Source: Pseudomonas sp. G.S.17 (lineage in GTDB: Bacteria > Pseudomonadota > Gammaproteobacteria > Pseudomonadales > Pseudomonadaceae). From it: a DNA stretch of 64,000 nucleotides. Location of the stretch: positions 310,001-374,000 of the forward strand of contig NZ_CP151076.1 in the NCBI RefSeq assembly GCF_038096165.1, written 5' to 3'. The translations under genes were made by a program, and so were the position numbers. Under the pieces are notes generated by a model. The model made no database searches. It was not told the DNA's origin and worked only from the letters and a program-made list of their open reading frames with translations. Shown in pieces: positions 1-8,469 of this stretch; positions within the stretch are counted from its first letter, which is position 1, and each line of letters begins with the position of its first letter.

Positions 1-1
1 C

Positions 2-544
2 TGGCAAGGGTCACCCGTTGATCATTGGCAAACTCACTGGCAATACAGCCTGCCTAACAGCACGCGCGTCGAACAGGCCGATTGGCTCAAGCCGCGTCGC
101 GAGGACTGGGTTGGCGAATTGCAACGCAGTATTGCCGCCGACAGCACGCCGGTGATTTTGATTGCGCACAGCCTGGGGTGCGTGACCGTTGCCCATTGGG
201 CGCGCCTGGCGCCGTTGGAATCCTTGCGTCAGGTGCGCGGGGCGTTGCTGGTTGCGCCAGCGGATGTCGAACGGCCCAACTGCTCGCCCGCGCTGCGTAA
301 TTTCGCGCCGATTCCGAAGGACTTGCTGCCGTTCCCGACGCAGATCGTCACCTCCGACAATGACGCGGCGGTCAGCACGCAACGGGCCATGGAAATGGCT
401 CGGGACTGGGGTGCGGATATCGGCATTCTCAGTGAAGCAGGGCACATCAACGTCAAATCTGGTCATCGTCGCTGGGAACAAGGTTTCGCCTATCTGTATC
501 GCTTGCAGAGCCGAATGGAACATCACGCTCTGCGTCGCGCATGA
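2..544 (+). CDS. RBBP9/YdeN-type serine hydrolase (5' partial)
   Basis: The 3' part of an alpha/beta hydrolase gene whose start lies left of the window; the reading frame is open from base 2. The visible protein begins with WQGSPVDHWQ, the typical N-terminal motif of the RBBP9/YdeN family (Ser-hydrolase DUF1749-like small hydrolases of about 180-200 aa). The nucleophile elbow AHSLG is visible, an acidic residue follows in TSDND, and the catalytic histidine is in EAGHINVKSGH near the C-terminus, so the triad looks complete. The substrate is unknown for most of this family. It lies 130 bp upstream of a sigma-54-activator-like gene on the same strand. The family call is solid; the physiological role cannot be read from the sequence. 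Confidence 0.85.
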   Translation, partial: WQGSPVDHWQTHWQYSLPNSTRVEQADWLKPRREDWVGELQRSIAADSTPVILIAHSLGCVTVAHWARLAPLESLRQVRGALLVAPADVERPNCSPALRNFAPIPKDLLPFPTQIVTSDNDAAVSTQRAMEMARDWGADIGILSEAGHINVKSGHRRWEQGFAYLYRLQSRMEHHALRRA

Positions 545-674
545 ACTCACCCGACGCGATGAACGTCGCGTTTTCCTTTTCCTTATGTCGTCAATCTCCC
601 CAGCCGGGCCATTTGGTCCGGATATTCATTTTTTAACGCGTGAGCCGTCGCAAGGCTCGGGCGGGAGTTTTGCC

Positions 675-1625
675 ATGAGCCTCAAAGAACCCTTCGGTCA
701 GCCGTTATTGACCTTTCCCGATGCCGAAAAGAGCCCGCTGAGCATTCGCGCCAAGGCGCTGGTATTCGTTGACCCACGCTCGCGGCAGTTGCGTGAGGAA
801 ATGGAACAGCTGGCACCGCGCTCGCTGCCAGTACTGATCCGTGGCGAATCCGGCACAGGCAAGGAATTGCTGGCGCGCCACATCCATCGCGGCAGTGATC
901 GCACTGGCCTGTTCGTGTCGGTCAATTGCGGCGCGATCAGCCCGACCTACGCCGATGCCGAGCTGTTCGGTTATGCCGCCGGCGCCCACAGCGGTTCAGT
1001 CAGCAGCCGCGCCGGATGGTTCGGCTCTGCCAACGGCGGCACGCTTTACCTGGATGAAATCGGCGATTTGCCGCTGCCGATCCAGACCAAACTGCTCGCC
1101 GCCCTTGAGAACCACGAAGTCACTCGCGTCGGCGCCCAGCAGCCCAGCCCGGTGGACGTGCGCTTGGTCGCGGCCACCAGCATTGATCTGGCCAAGGCCG
1201 TGGCTGCCGGCAAATTCCACGAGCGCTTGTTTCACTACCTGAGTGAAGGGCATCTGGAATTGCCCTCGCTACGCGAACAGCCGGGCAACATCCTGCCGCT
1301 GGCCGAATATTTTCTCGGCATCTATAGCAATCGGCTGAACCTCGACGTGCCGCTGATCAGCGACGCGGCGCAACTCGTGCTGGAAGCCCATAGCTGGCCG
1401 GGCAACACCCGCGAGCTGGAAAACGTCATCCACTTTGCCTTGCTGGTCAGCAGCGGTGACGAGATCCTGCCGGAGCATTTGAACCTGCCGGAAAGCGTCG
1501 ATCCGCTGGTGGAAATAGAGCGGCTTGTAGGAAAGCTTCTTGTTGATGCAAAGGTTGAGCAACTCTTTGCGGTGCAGCGGCTGCTCGAAGCGGTCGACAG
1601 AAAGCGGAAAGCGACTGTCAGTTAA
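675..1625 (+). CDS. sigma-54 activator-like AAA+ ATPase, short, atypical GAFTGA loop
   Basis: A 316-aa protein consisting almost only of the central AAA+ domain of sigma-54-dependent activators. Walker A is GESGTGKE (about residues 57-64), Walker B is GGTLYLDEIGD (about 121-131), and SWPGNTRELENV matches the conserved region of the lid. There is no N-terminal sensory domain. The L1 loop that contacts sigma-54, normally GAFTGA, reads GAHSGS (about 103-108). The C-terminus (LLVDAKVEQLFAVQRLLEA) does not look like a Fis-type DNA-binding helix-turn-helix. The ATG at 675 was chosen over a longer upstream frame because that extension overlaps the hydrolase gene and has no similarity to this family. 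Similar stand-alone AAA+ regulators (SfnR type) act on organosulfur genes in Pseudomonas, and sulfur genes lie downstream; a link is only inferred. Confidence 0.8.
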   Translation: MSLKEPFGQPLLTFPDAEKSPLSIRAKALVFVDPRSRQLREEMEQLAPRSLPVLIRGESGTGKELLARHIHRGSDRTGLFVSVNCGAISPTYADAELFGYAAGAHSGSVSSRAGWFGSANGGTLYLDEIGDLPLPIQTKLLAALENHEVTRVGAQQPSPVDVRLVAATSIDLAKAVAAGKFHERLFHYLSEGHLELPSLREQPGNILPLAEYFLGIYSNRLNLDVPLISDAAQLVLEAHSWPGNTRELENVIHFALLVSSGDEILPEHLNLPESVDPLVEIERLVGKLLVDAKVEQLFAVQRLLEAVDRKRKATVS

Positions 1626-1988
1626 GTCACCGCGTTAGGGTTGCCCGATGCCGCACCCATCTGGGAGCGGCATTTGCTCCGTCGCCAAGGTCATCCTTGC
1701 GTGCTCACTTCTCCGAAATTTCCTACTGCATCCCATCAAACTGACTACGCAACTAATGCCTGGATCTTAAAGTATTTGGCGCAGTGTCCTAGTTTCATAT
1801 CCAATAAGGCCCCTTCTTTGGGGTTGTTTATTTCCGTTAGTTACAGTGACTGGACATACGGGTTTTTTTTGTCCAGTCTCTCGTCCGGAAGCAATAACGG
1901 GTTCGTTTCGAATGAACTTGTTATTGCTCGCCAGGTAAGATTTATCGCTTCTAAAGTTGCATAATGTTTCTTGTAAAGGATTACACGT
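1626..1988 (+). promoter_or_regulatory. AT-rich structured leader upstream of accessory cassette
   Basis: This 363-bp gap is clearly more AT-rich than its left neighbour. It holds two consecutive inverted repeats: GACTGGACA / TGTCCAGTC (1848-1856 and 1870-1878, loop with a T run) and GCAATAAC / GTTATTGC (1891-1898 and 1920-1927), the latter with an inner GTTC/GAAC pair. A small CCCC/GGGG hairpin lies at 1810-1823. A 107-codon open frame here (1641-1964) shows no recognisable protein and was not called. The promoter for the gene at 1989 presumably lies in this region, and the hairpins would be part of its transcript leader. Confidence 0.4.
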
Positions 1989-2456
1989 ATGAACTTCTCA
2001 TGGGGCGCCTCAGGCGCCATGTTATGTCTGGCTCTCGGTTTTGGTTCCACTGCAATGGCGCAGGATTCTGGAAATATCGGTACGCTGACGCTTTATGGTA
2101 ACGGTGGTGAGACAGACACCAATACCTGCAAGATACCGATGAAAGACGGCCGTGTTGTCATGGGTAAATCCTATGGCTGCAAGAATGACGATTATTATTA
2201 TTTCAAAATTACTACCGGGCAACCGGGAACCATTATCACGTTTGGCGACAGCCCGTCCTGTTCAACATCGGAGCCCGTCTACAAATACCTTATCGTCGGC
2301 GGCCGTGGCGAGGAGTTAAATATGACTGCGATCAGCGAACTCGCTCATGATGGCAGCACCAACAAATTTGTGCAGGGCCATCTGGAAACGTTTGGAAGCC
2401 CCAAAAAGGGTAGGTTGAGCGGCAAGCTTTCTTGCGTTCAATTCTCGAAATATTAA
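1989..2456 (+). CDS. small secreted protein of unknown function
   Basis: A 155-aa protein with a clear Sec signal peptide: hydrophobic segment followed by a TAMAQ-D type cleavage site near residues 24-25. The mature part is about 130 aa, rich in Gly, Ser, Thr and Tyr, and contains four cysteines (around TNTCKIP, YGCKND, SPSCST and KLSCVQ) that could form two disulfide bonds in the periplasm or outside the cell. The SD sequence AAAGGA lies just before the ATG. I do not recognise the family. It is followed after 30 bp by another unknown gene and then by RHS genes on the same strand, so it may be part of that accessory cassette. Confidence 0.75.
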   Translation: MNFSWGASGAMLCLALGFGSTAMAQDSGNIGTLTLYGNGGETDTNTCKIPMKDGRVVMGKSYGCKNDDYYYFKITTGQPGTIITFGDSPSCSTSEPVYKYLIVGGRGEELNMTAISELAHDGSTNKFVQGHLETFGSPKKGRLSGKLSCVQFSKY

Positions 2457-2486
2457 AATAGATACGTCAAGTATAAGGATATACTT

Positions 2487-3470
2487 ATGAATAATCTGGT
2501 TAACGAATCCACAGTTAAATGGTCCAGGCTTGGGCATTTTTCGGTCGAATCGACCACTGGCAATACTCAGCTGTATGCAAACGGCCGGCAGCAAGTGGAG
2601 TTGCTGGTAAAAATCCAAGTCGTCGATGACAATGGCACTTCTGTGCCGCTGAGTGACGCAGAGGCGAGCAGTCTCCAGCTGATCCAATACGACGATAACA
2701 GCGTAGTGGAACGCGAGATATTCTCTCGTGAGCCGCTTCCCTCCAATACCTGGCGTTGGTCATATGATTACAACCAGGACTACAGCTTCTTGCCAGGCAC
2801 CAGCTCCTTTGCCGATCAGTCACCGTCGAACAGCAAAGCAACGCTTCAGACGCTTAGCACAGTTTACCTGCGCACGACGAGTCTCAGACCGCTGAAATTC
2901 GCATTGCAAATAACCCGAGAAGACGGTCAGGTCTTTCGATCCATTAACCCTGATTTGGAGAAAGGCTTTATGACGGTCACTCCACTTCCGGCTCGTCAAT
3001 ATAAGCCCAGCGACTACTTATTCAAACCTATCCCTATTGTGGTGCCGGGTAATCCGGACAGTCCTGCTGCGCACGACGGTCATGACTTTTATCCTCTCGA
3101 ACTGTATGAGGGTGGTGAGCAGGTTCAGTTCACCCGGTATTCGCTCAAGGTGTCGCAGGAAAATATTTTTCGCTTTGATATCGCGCCCAGAACACGGGGC
3201 AGTTACACCAGCCTGACGGCACCTGGCGACCGATACCTGAAATACTCCAATTACAATCTTAATAATCCACTATTGGAGATAGGCGGCAGTTACGTCAAGG
3301 ATGGAACTATCGTGGTCGCCCTGATTCATAGAAATATTGTCATGCTATCGGGCGGCGCGCCCAATAACGATGAAGTGATGTCATTTTCGGTAGTAGACAT
3401 TTATGGAAATGATCACAATTTCCGCATCAGGTTTCAAGGTACAGGTCGTAAGCTCCTGGAGCTTTTTTAA
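2487..3470 (+). CDS. hypothetical protein upstream of RHS genes
   Basis: A 327-aa protein with no signal peptide and no transmembrane segment. The composition is typical of a beta-rich fold, with many short alternating hydrophobic stretches such as QQVELLVKIQVVDD and DGTIVVALIHRNIVML. I do not recognise the family. The GC content is lower than in the core genes of the window. It starts 30 bp after the secreted 155-aa protein, and its last codons overlap an intrinsic-terminator-like hairpin (3450-3468). Its fixed position before the RHS pair suggests a structural or delivery partner for the RHS product, but this is an inference from position only. Confidence 0.75.
   Translation: MNNLVNESTVKWSRLGHFSVESTTGNTQLYANGRQQVELLVKIQVVDDNGTSVPLSDAEASSLQLIQYDDNSVVEREIFSREPLPSNTWRWSYDYNQDYSFLPGTSSFADQSPSNSKATLQTLSTVYLRTTSLRPLKFALQITREDGQVFRSINPDLEKGFMTVTPLPARQYKPSDYLFKPIPIVVPGNPDSPAAHDGHDFYPLELYEGGEQVQFTRYSLKVSQENIFRFDIAPRTRGSYTSLTAPGDRYLKYSNYNLNNPLLEIGGSYVKDGTIVVALIHRNIVMLSGGAPNNDEVMSFSVVDIYGNDHNFRIRFQGTGRKLLELF
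3450..3468 (+). terminator. intrinsic terminator-like hairpin overlapping a stop codon
   Basis: The stem AAGCTC/GAGCTT with a CTG loop is followed directly by a T run. It lies inside the last codons of the 327-aa gene. A second hairpin follows only 10 bp later. Confidence 0.5.
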
Positions 3471-3477
3471 GTTAGAT

Positions 3478-3506
3478 AAAGGCGCCTGATTCGTCAGGTG
3501 CCTTTT
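3478..3506 (+). terminator. intrinsic terminator with TTCG loop just before the RHS start codon
   Basis: AAAGGCGCCTGA pairs with TCAGGTGCCTTT around a TTCG tetraloop and ends in four T residues. One G-T pair breaks the perfect match. It ends 17 bp before the preferred RHS start codon, leaving no room for a separate promoter between it and the gene. It may attenuate transcription into the RHS genes. Confidence 0.65.
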
Positions 3507-3523
3507 ACATGGAAGTAAAATTA

Positions 3524-6500
3524 ATGAATGTGTCTACGCAATCAGGCATTAACTCCAATGCTTTCAATTTTTTGAGTTTCATTGACTCGGGGGTGGATCC
3601 GCGCACAGGCACTTACAGTTGCGGTATCTCAATCTCCAGGATATTGGGCAACGCATTGGCCGGGCCATCGTTGCCCTTGGCACTTTCCTTTAGCGGGCTT
3701 GGCGGCGCCGATGTCGGCTTTGGCACAGGCTGGTCACTGTCGATGACCCATTGTGATGCTGCTGTGGGCAAACTTATGCTGTCGAGCGGGGCAACATACG
3801 ATGTGTTTGTCTCTGAAACGACATTTATCGTGACCGATAAAAAGGTCAAGGATATCCTGACCCGCCGCGTCGGCGATGAGCTTCACATCGAACATAAGTC
3901 TGGTTTGCTGGAAGTGCTCGGCAGACCGAATTCGGGCAATGATCCATGGCTGTTGACCCGCGTTTATTCCGCAGAAGGGCGCCACGTGCGGCTGGAATAT
4001 GGGATCCGCGCGGGAAAGCGTTACCTGAAAGAACTCTGGGATGAACAGCGTCGTCTGCTGCTGATAGACCTGAGCGGGGACTCGTACCCGCGCATCACGC
4101 TGTGGCCTGACAGTGAGGCCAAGCAATTGAGCTTTCAGTTTCAGTTGAGCAACGGTGATCTCACCACGATCAGCATACTCGCAGGCAGTGAACGGCTGGC
4201 AAGCTGGAATTTCGAGTATCTGCGCGAGGGTGGTCATGTACTGATTTCCAGGTTGGAACTGCCCACTGGCGGTGCCGAGTGGATCACTTACCGCGAGGAT
4301 GCCCAGAAGCTTCCAGCCTCTGCGCCGATGGCTTCGCTGCCTGCAGTCATCCGGCATGCCGTAATACCTCGATCCGACCAGCCGATGATCGTCCGTGAAT
4401 ACACTTATTCGCAGAGCAATTACCTCGGCTACGGCTCCACCGCGCCATGGCAATCACGGGGCGATAACCTTTATCAGGCTGCTGGCGACTATGAATACTC
4501 AAGTGAGGAGTTGCTCAAAACCGGTTCGGGTGCGGATGAGAAAGTGGTGCGGCGGACAACAAGAACCTACAACCGCTTTCATTTGCTTGTCTCGGAGCAG
4601 ACCATTCAAAACGGTCACGTCGTCAGCAAGACCACCGAATATCATCAGAAAGCCGGGCTTACGTTCGAACAGCAACCCCCGAATTTCCAGCTCCCCAGGA
4701 GCGAATCCACTGCATACCGTAAAACAGCGTCGCCTGGTCTGGAGCGCACGGAAACCAACCTCACCGAGTTCGATGATTACGGCAATCTGACAAAAAAGGT
4801 GCTGCCTTCGGGGATCACCGAGCTTTATGAGTATTTCGCCGCAGAGGGTGGCGATGGCTGCCCTGCTGATCCGCTGGGCATGGTCCGCTGGTTGCGGATC
4901 AAAGTCGTCATACCCGCAGCGGATCGAGCGCCTGCACCGGTTATTTCCAGGCACTACCGATATGTTGAACTGACATCTGCCAGCACGGAACGGGGAAGTT
5001 TCATTGCGTTGCAGCAGGAGTCTTCGGTCATCGACTCAAGCCCTGTCGCGCAGGAAGCAGGCGTCGTTTGTCGGACCGTGAAATGGGAATATCAGCAGGC
5101 GGCCGACAGCCTGTTCCGTGGTCGCGTCGTGCGCAAGGTTGAGGCGGTGAAGGCGATCGACACCGTTTATGACTATCGCTATGAGCTTGTCGACGGGATT
5201 CTGAAAACCCATACGACCATGAGTTGCCTGGGGGTGCAGAGCAGCAAATCCGTCGAGCACGACGCGCTATCCGGCGAAGAAGTCGCCACCACTGACGCAA
5301 GCGATGTGCGCATCGAAACGGCCTATGACCGGCTGGGTCGTATTGCTCTGGAAACCGTCGCCCCCGGGACCGCGGTGCAGGTACAAAAACGTTTCGAGTA
5401 CCGGCTGGCCAATGCCCAGGGCGATCTCGTTGAAGCGATCACCACTGGCATCAACGGCGCCCAGACCCGAACGAAACTGGACGGGATGAAGCGTGAAATC
5501 AGCGTCCAGGTTGAAGACGTCGATCAGCCCGACAGGCCGCTGCGGACTGTTTACGAAGCCACCTACGATAATCTCGGGCAATTGCAGGAAGAGCGGCGCA
5601 TCGATTGGCTTGAAGGCCAGGCGCTGGGCCTGACGACCCGACACCTTCATGATGATTGGGGCAATCGTGTTACCAGCATCGGCCCGGACGGTGTGAGCAC
5701 CCACGATCAGTTTGATCCGATCTCCCTTGTTCGAAGTCAATGGAAAGAAGGCGCGGGCAAGGTTGTCAGGGTCACCAATCTCTTTGGTAAGGATGAGAGC
5801 GTTGAGCGTATTGATCGCAATGGCCAAACGAACGGTCTGACGCGCTACGCCTTTGACGGACTGGGCCGTTGCGTCAGCAAGACTGACCCGCGAGGTTATG
5901 TCACCCGCTTTGCCTACGACTTTGCCAATCGGCTGTTGGCCACTTATCTGCCGGATGGCTCAGTGGTCTCAAAGCGCTACGTTGCCCACAGCACCCAGGA
6001 TTTTGCCGTTGCGATTGAAGTGGATGGCTACGTGATAGGTTCGCGCGAATTCGACGGTCTGCTGCGCGTGACCCAGGCAACCACAGGCGGCCGCACCGAA
6101 CGTTTCACGTTCCACAAGGCGCTGCCTGATCCCAAGACCCATACAAAGGCCAGCGGCGCGGTTCTGACCTATGAATATGATCCTGCATTGAATCATCAGG
6201 TCCTTGAGCGCAGCGTCAGTGGCAACAGCGATTTATCGGCCACTTACCGCTACGATGGCACCTTTGCCCAGCTAATCCACGCAGCAAGCCCGGCGAACCT
6301 GCAGCAACGCAGCCATTCACCGTCCGGCAAGCTCAATAGCGAGCTGACGGTCAAGGATGGCCAGCGTTTCGAAACCACTCACCGGCAATCCCTTCAGGGG
6401 CGCTCGCTGGAATACACCGACATTGCCGGCCAGCAGCGGCTCACCGACTATGACCCAATCGGCCGGGTCAGTCGCTTGCGTCAAGGCGCTGTCGAAGCGA

Positions 6501-7084
6501 CCTACGAGTACAACGAGCTGGGTCAGGTCAGTCGGATTCAAGCCACGGATCTTGAGCGAAAGCGTTCTTTCATCACGTCGCTGGAGTACGACGATTTCGG
6601 TCATGAGTCGCGACGCCTTCTGACGCCTGCCGATGCAGAACCGGAACTGCTGGAGCAGCGCTTCGATGCAGGTGACCGACTCGAGCAGCGCACGCTGACT
6701 CGCGCCGGGCTGATCGTCCGTGATGAGCGATATGAATATGACGCTCGCGGGAGGTTGGCAGGCTATCGCTGCGCAGGATCTCACCCGCCTCAGGACTCGC
6801 GCGGCAATGCAATCCTGAGCCAGACCTACACCTTTGATGTGCTGGATAACATTCGAGAATTGACGACGGAGTTTACGGGGGGGCGCAACGTGTCCACGTT
6901 TTACTACGATCTCCCTGACCAGACCCAGTTGAGTCGGGTTGAGCATTCCCATCCAGACTATGTCAGCGCGAATATGACCTTCGAATACGACGCGGATGGG
7001 CATCAGCTCAATGATCATCAGGGTCGGCAACTCGCCTACGATGCATTGGGCCGGCTCACCGCTGTCCAGGAGGCGCGAGCATGA
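3524..7084 (+). CDS. RHS/YD-repeat protein, large N-terminal part
   Basis: A protein of about 1186 aa belonging to the RHS/YD-repeat superfamily (TcC and Rhs-type proteins that build a hollow beta-shell around a toxin). The N-terminus has the typical entry motif VDPRTGTYSCGISI and GFGTGWSL. Many YD-type repeats follow, for example YDRLGRIALE, YDFANRLLATYL and YNELGQVSRI. The RHS core domain is absent here and is encoded by the next gene. The start at 3524 has a GGAAG SD at 8-bp spacing; an in-frame ATG at 3509 would sit directly against the upstream hairpin. The stop overlaps the next start by 4 bp (ATGA). No signal peptide is visible. Either a cargo shell of a toxin complex or a polymorphic toxin is possible. 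Confidence 0.9.
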   Translation: MNVSTQSGINSNAFNFLSFIDSGVDPRTGTYSCGISISRILGNALAGPSLPLALSFSGLGGADVGFGTGWSLSMTHCDAAVGKLMLSSGATYDVFVSETTFIVTDKKVKDILTRRVGDELHIEHKSGLLEVLGRPNSGNDPWLLTRVYSAEGRHVRLEYGIRAGKRYLKELWDEQRRLLLIDLSGDSYPRITLWPDSEAKQLSFQFQLSNGDLTTISILAGSERLASWNFEYLREGGHVLISRLELPTGGAEWITYREDAQKLPASAPMASLPAVIRHAVIPRSDQPMIVREYTYSQSNYLGYGSTAPWQSRGDNLYQAAGDYEYSSEELLKTGSGADEKVVRRTTRTYNRFHLLVSEQTIQNGHVVSKTTEYHQKAGLTFEQQPPNFQLPRSESTAYRKTASPGLERTETNLTEFDDYGNLTKKVLPSGITELYEYFAAEGGDGCPADPLGMVRWLRIKVVIPAADRAPAPVISRHYRYVELTSASTERGSFIALQQESSVIDSSPVAQEAGVVCRTVKWEYQQAADSLFRGRVVRKVEAVKAIDTVYDYRYELVDGILKTHTTMSCLGVQSSKSVEHDALSGEEVATTDASDVRIETAYDRLGRIALETVAPGTAVQVQKRFEYRLANAQGDLVEAITTGINGAQTRTKLDGMKREISVQVEDVDQPDRPLRTVYEATYDNLGQLQEERRIDWLEGQALGLTTRHLHDDWGNRVTSIGPDGVSTHDQFDPISLVRSQWKEGAGKVVRVTNLFGKDESVERIDRNGQTNGLTRYAFDGLGRCVSKTDPRGYVTRFAYDFANRLLATYLPDGSVVSKRYVAHSTQDFAVAIEVDGYVIGSREFDGLLRVTQATTGGRTERFTFHKALPDPKTHTKASGAVLTYEYDPALNHQVLERSVSGNSDLSATYRYDGTFAQLIHAASPANLQQRSHSPSGKLNSELTVKDGQRFETTHRQSLQGRSLEYTDIAGQQRLTDYDPIGRVSRLRQGAVEATYEYNELGQVSRIQATDLERKRSFITSLEYDDFGHESRRLLTPADAEPELLEQRFDAGDRLEQRTLTRAGLIVRDERYEYDARGRLAGYRCAGSHPPQDSRGNAILSQTYTFDVLDNIRELTTEFTGGRNVSTFYYDLPDQTQLSRVEHSHPDYVSANMTFEYDADGHQLNDHQGRQLAYDALGRLTAVQEARA

Positions 7085-8268
7085 CTATCGCTTCTACATT
7101 GATCGCGTATCAGTACGACGCACTGGACCGCTTGATCGGCATGACGCTGCCGGATGAGCCGCCCCTCAATCGTTTCTTCCTCGATGGGGCGTTAGTCACG
7201 CAGGTCCAGGGCGAGCGGCAGGACTGTTTTTTGCGTGAGCAGGGTCGGGTTATTGCGCACGCTTCTCGTCAGGGCGGCACCTTCGAAAGTACGCTGCTGG
7301 GCACCGACCAAGGCGCGAGTATCCTGCAGTCTCTCGGTCCTGAAGGACGGACGGATTTCGCTTACACCCCATACGGAGATCAGGCTTGCGGCATTGGTTT
7401 GAAAAGTCTATTGGGGTTTAATGCTGAACAGGCTGATCCGGTTACAGGATGTTATCTGTTGGGAGCCGGTTATCGCGCCTACAACCCCGTCCTCATGCGG
7501 TTTCACAGCCCGGACAGTCTGAGCCCGTTCGGCTCCGGCGGCATTAATCCCTACGCCTATTGCATTGGCGATCCGATCAACAGAAGCGACCCAACCGGGC
7601 ACTTCTCATGGCTGACGATCCTTGGCATTGCGATTGCGGTCGTCTCCATCGCTGTCACGGTGGTGACGCTTGGGGTTTCAACGCCTGCGACGGGGCCTGC
7701 AGCGGCGGGAGGTATTTCGCTATCAACCGCCGCAGCGGTCATCGACATCGCGGGTAATGCCATCGGTATTGCGGCGAGCGTGGCTCAGGAAGTTGCTCCT
7801 CAGTCCAAGGCTGGGTCAATTCTGGGGTACGCCAGTCTAGGCCTGGGGGTTGCGGCATTCGGTACGCGACAGCTGGCAAATAGCTCTCTCGGAGCCAAAT
7901 TGGGTGCGAAGACAGCGGCCAGTGCATTACAACGGCAAGGAGCGGTCAGGTCCGCGAAAAATGCAGGGAAGAGTTTTGCGCAAATCACCGGCGCCGGCGC
8001 CAGGAATACCGTCGTCGTAACCGAGCGTCTGCAGAAGGCTGAGCAGCTGTTGAATTACGCCGACTACTCGCTTACTGGCGCTGAAACGTTGACGGATTAT
8101 GTCATTCCCTACTTGAACTCAGGTCAGGAGCCGCAGGCAGATCCCTCGCAAGAAGCAGAGGCTCGTCAACGTGAACAGCAGGGATTGCTCGCGGCAGCCA
8201 ATGACGATGCCATGAGTTTTACCAGTAGCGCGCTCTCACGGATGGAGGAGATACGTCAGCCGGATTGA
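7081..8268 (+). CDS. RHS core-domain protein with variable C-terminal region
   Basis: A 395-aa protein that begins with a last YD repeat (YQYDALDRLIGM) and continues through the RHS-associated core: LLGFNAEQADPVTGCYLLG, GAGYRAYNPVLMRF and the end motif GDPINRSDPTG (DPTG at residues 170-173), where RHS proteins are normally cleaved. The remaining 222 residues start with a hydrophobic stretch (about 177-200), then Ala/Gly-rich sequence and a polar tail; I recognise no catalytic motif. A strong SD, AGGAGG (7068-7073), lies 7 bp before the ATG inside the upstream gene, so this is a real initiation site and not just a frameshift artefact. No separate immunity gene follows: the next gene is metQ, 200 bp away. 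Confidence 0.88.
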   Translation: MTIASTLIAYQYDALDRLIGMTLPDEPPLNRFFLDGALVTQVQGERQDCFLREQGRVIAHASRQGGTFESTLLGTDQGASILQSLGPEGRTDFAYTPYGDQACGIGLKSLLGFNAEQADPVTGCYLLGAGYRAYNPVLMRFHSPDSLSPFGSGGINPYAYCIGDPINRSDPTGHFSWLTILGIAIAVVSIAVTVVTLGVSTPATGPAAAGGISLSTAAAVIDIAGNAIGIAASVAQEVAPQSKAGSILGYASLGLGVAAFGTRQLANSSLGAKLGAKTAASALQRQGAVRSAKNAGKSFAQITGAGARNTVVVTERLQKAEQLLNYADYSLTGAETLTDYVIPYLNSGQEPQADPSQEAEARQREQQGLLAAANDDAMSFTSSALSRMEEIRQPD

Positions 8269-8279
8269 TGCTGCCCCAT

Positions 8280-8296
8280 GCCCGCACCGTGCGGGC
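8280..8296 (+). terminator. GC hairpin after RHS genes
   Basis: GCCCGCA/TGCGGGC with a CCG loop lies 12 bp after the RHS stop codon. It lacks a T run, so its efficiency as an intrinsic terminator is doubtful. Confidence 0.4.
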
Positions 8297-8388
8297 TCGG
8301 AAACCAAGGCCTGACGCACTAAATCGCATAAGTACCCAGCAAAAAATTATTGTCTTGGAATAAGAAATATCGGTAATGTCCGCTCCAC

Positions 8389-8415
8389 GCCCCCGATGCC
8401 ATCCGCGTCGGGGGC
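8389..8415. other. inverted repeat in the metQ leader
   Basis: A perfect 8-bp inverted repeat, GCCCCCGA / TCGGGGGC, separated by 11 bp and lying 55 bp before the metQ start. It could be a leader hairpin or a leftover terminator stem. Confidence 0.35.
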
Positions 8416-8469
8416 AACTCATTGATGAGCTGTTGTTCCGACGACCTCGATTTTCCCTAAGGACATTGC

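Noticed and set aside
189..674. N-terminal extension of the sigma-54 activator-like gene
   Set aside because: It overlaps the well-supported hydrolase gene in another frame and has no family similarity; the ATG at 675 starts the conserved part.
1641..1964. 107-codon ORF between the ATPase-like gene and the secreted protein gene
   Set aside because: No SD, no recognisable protein, and it runs through two hairpins in AT-rich leader DNA.
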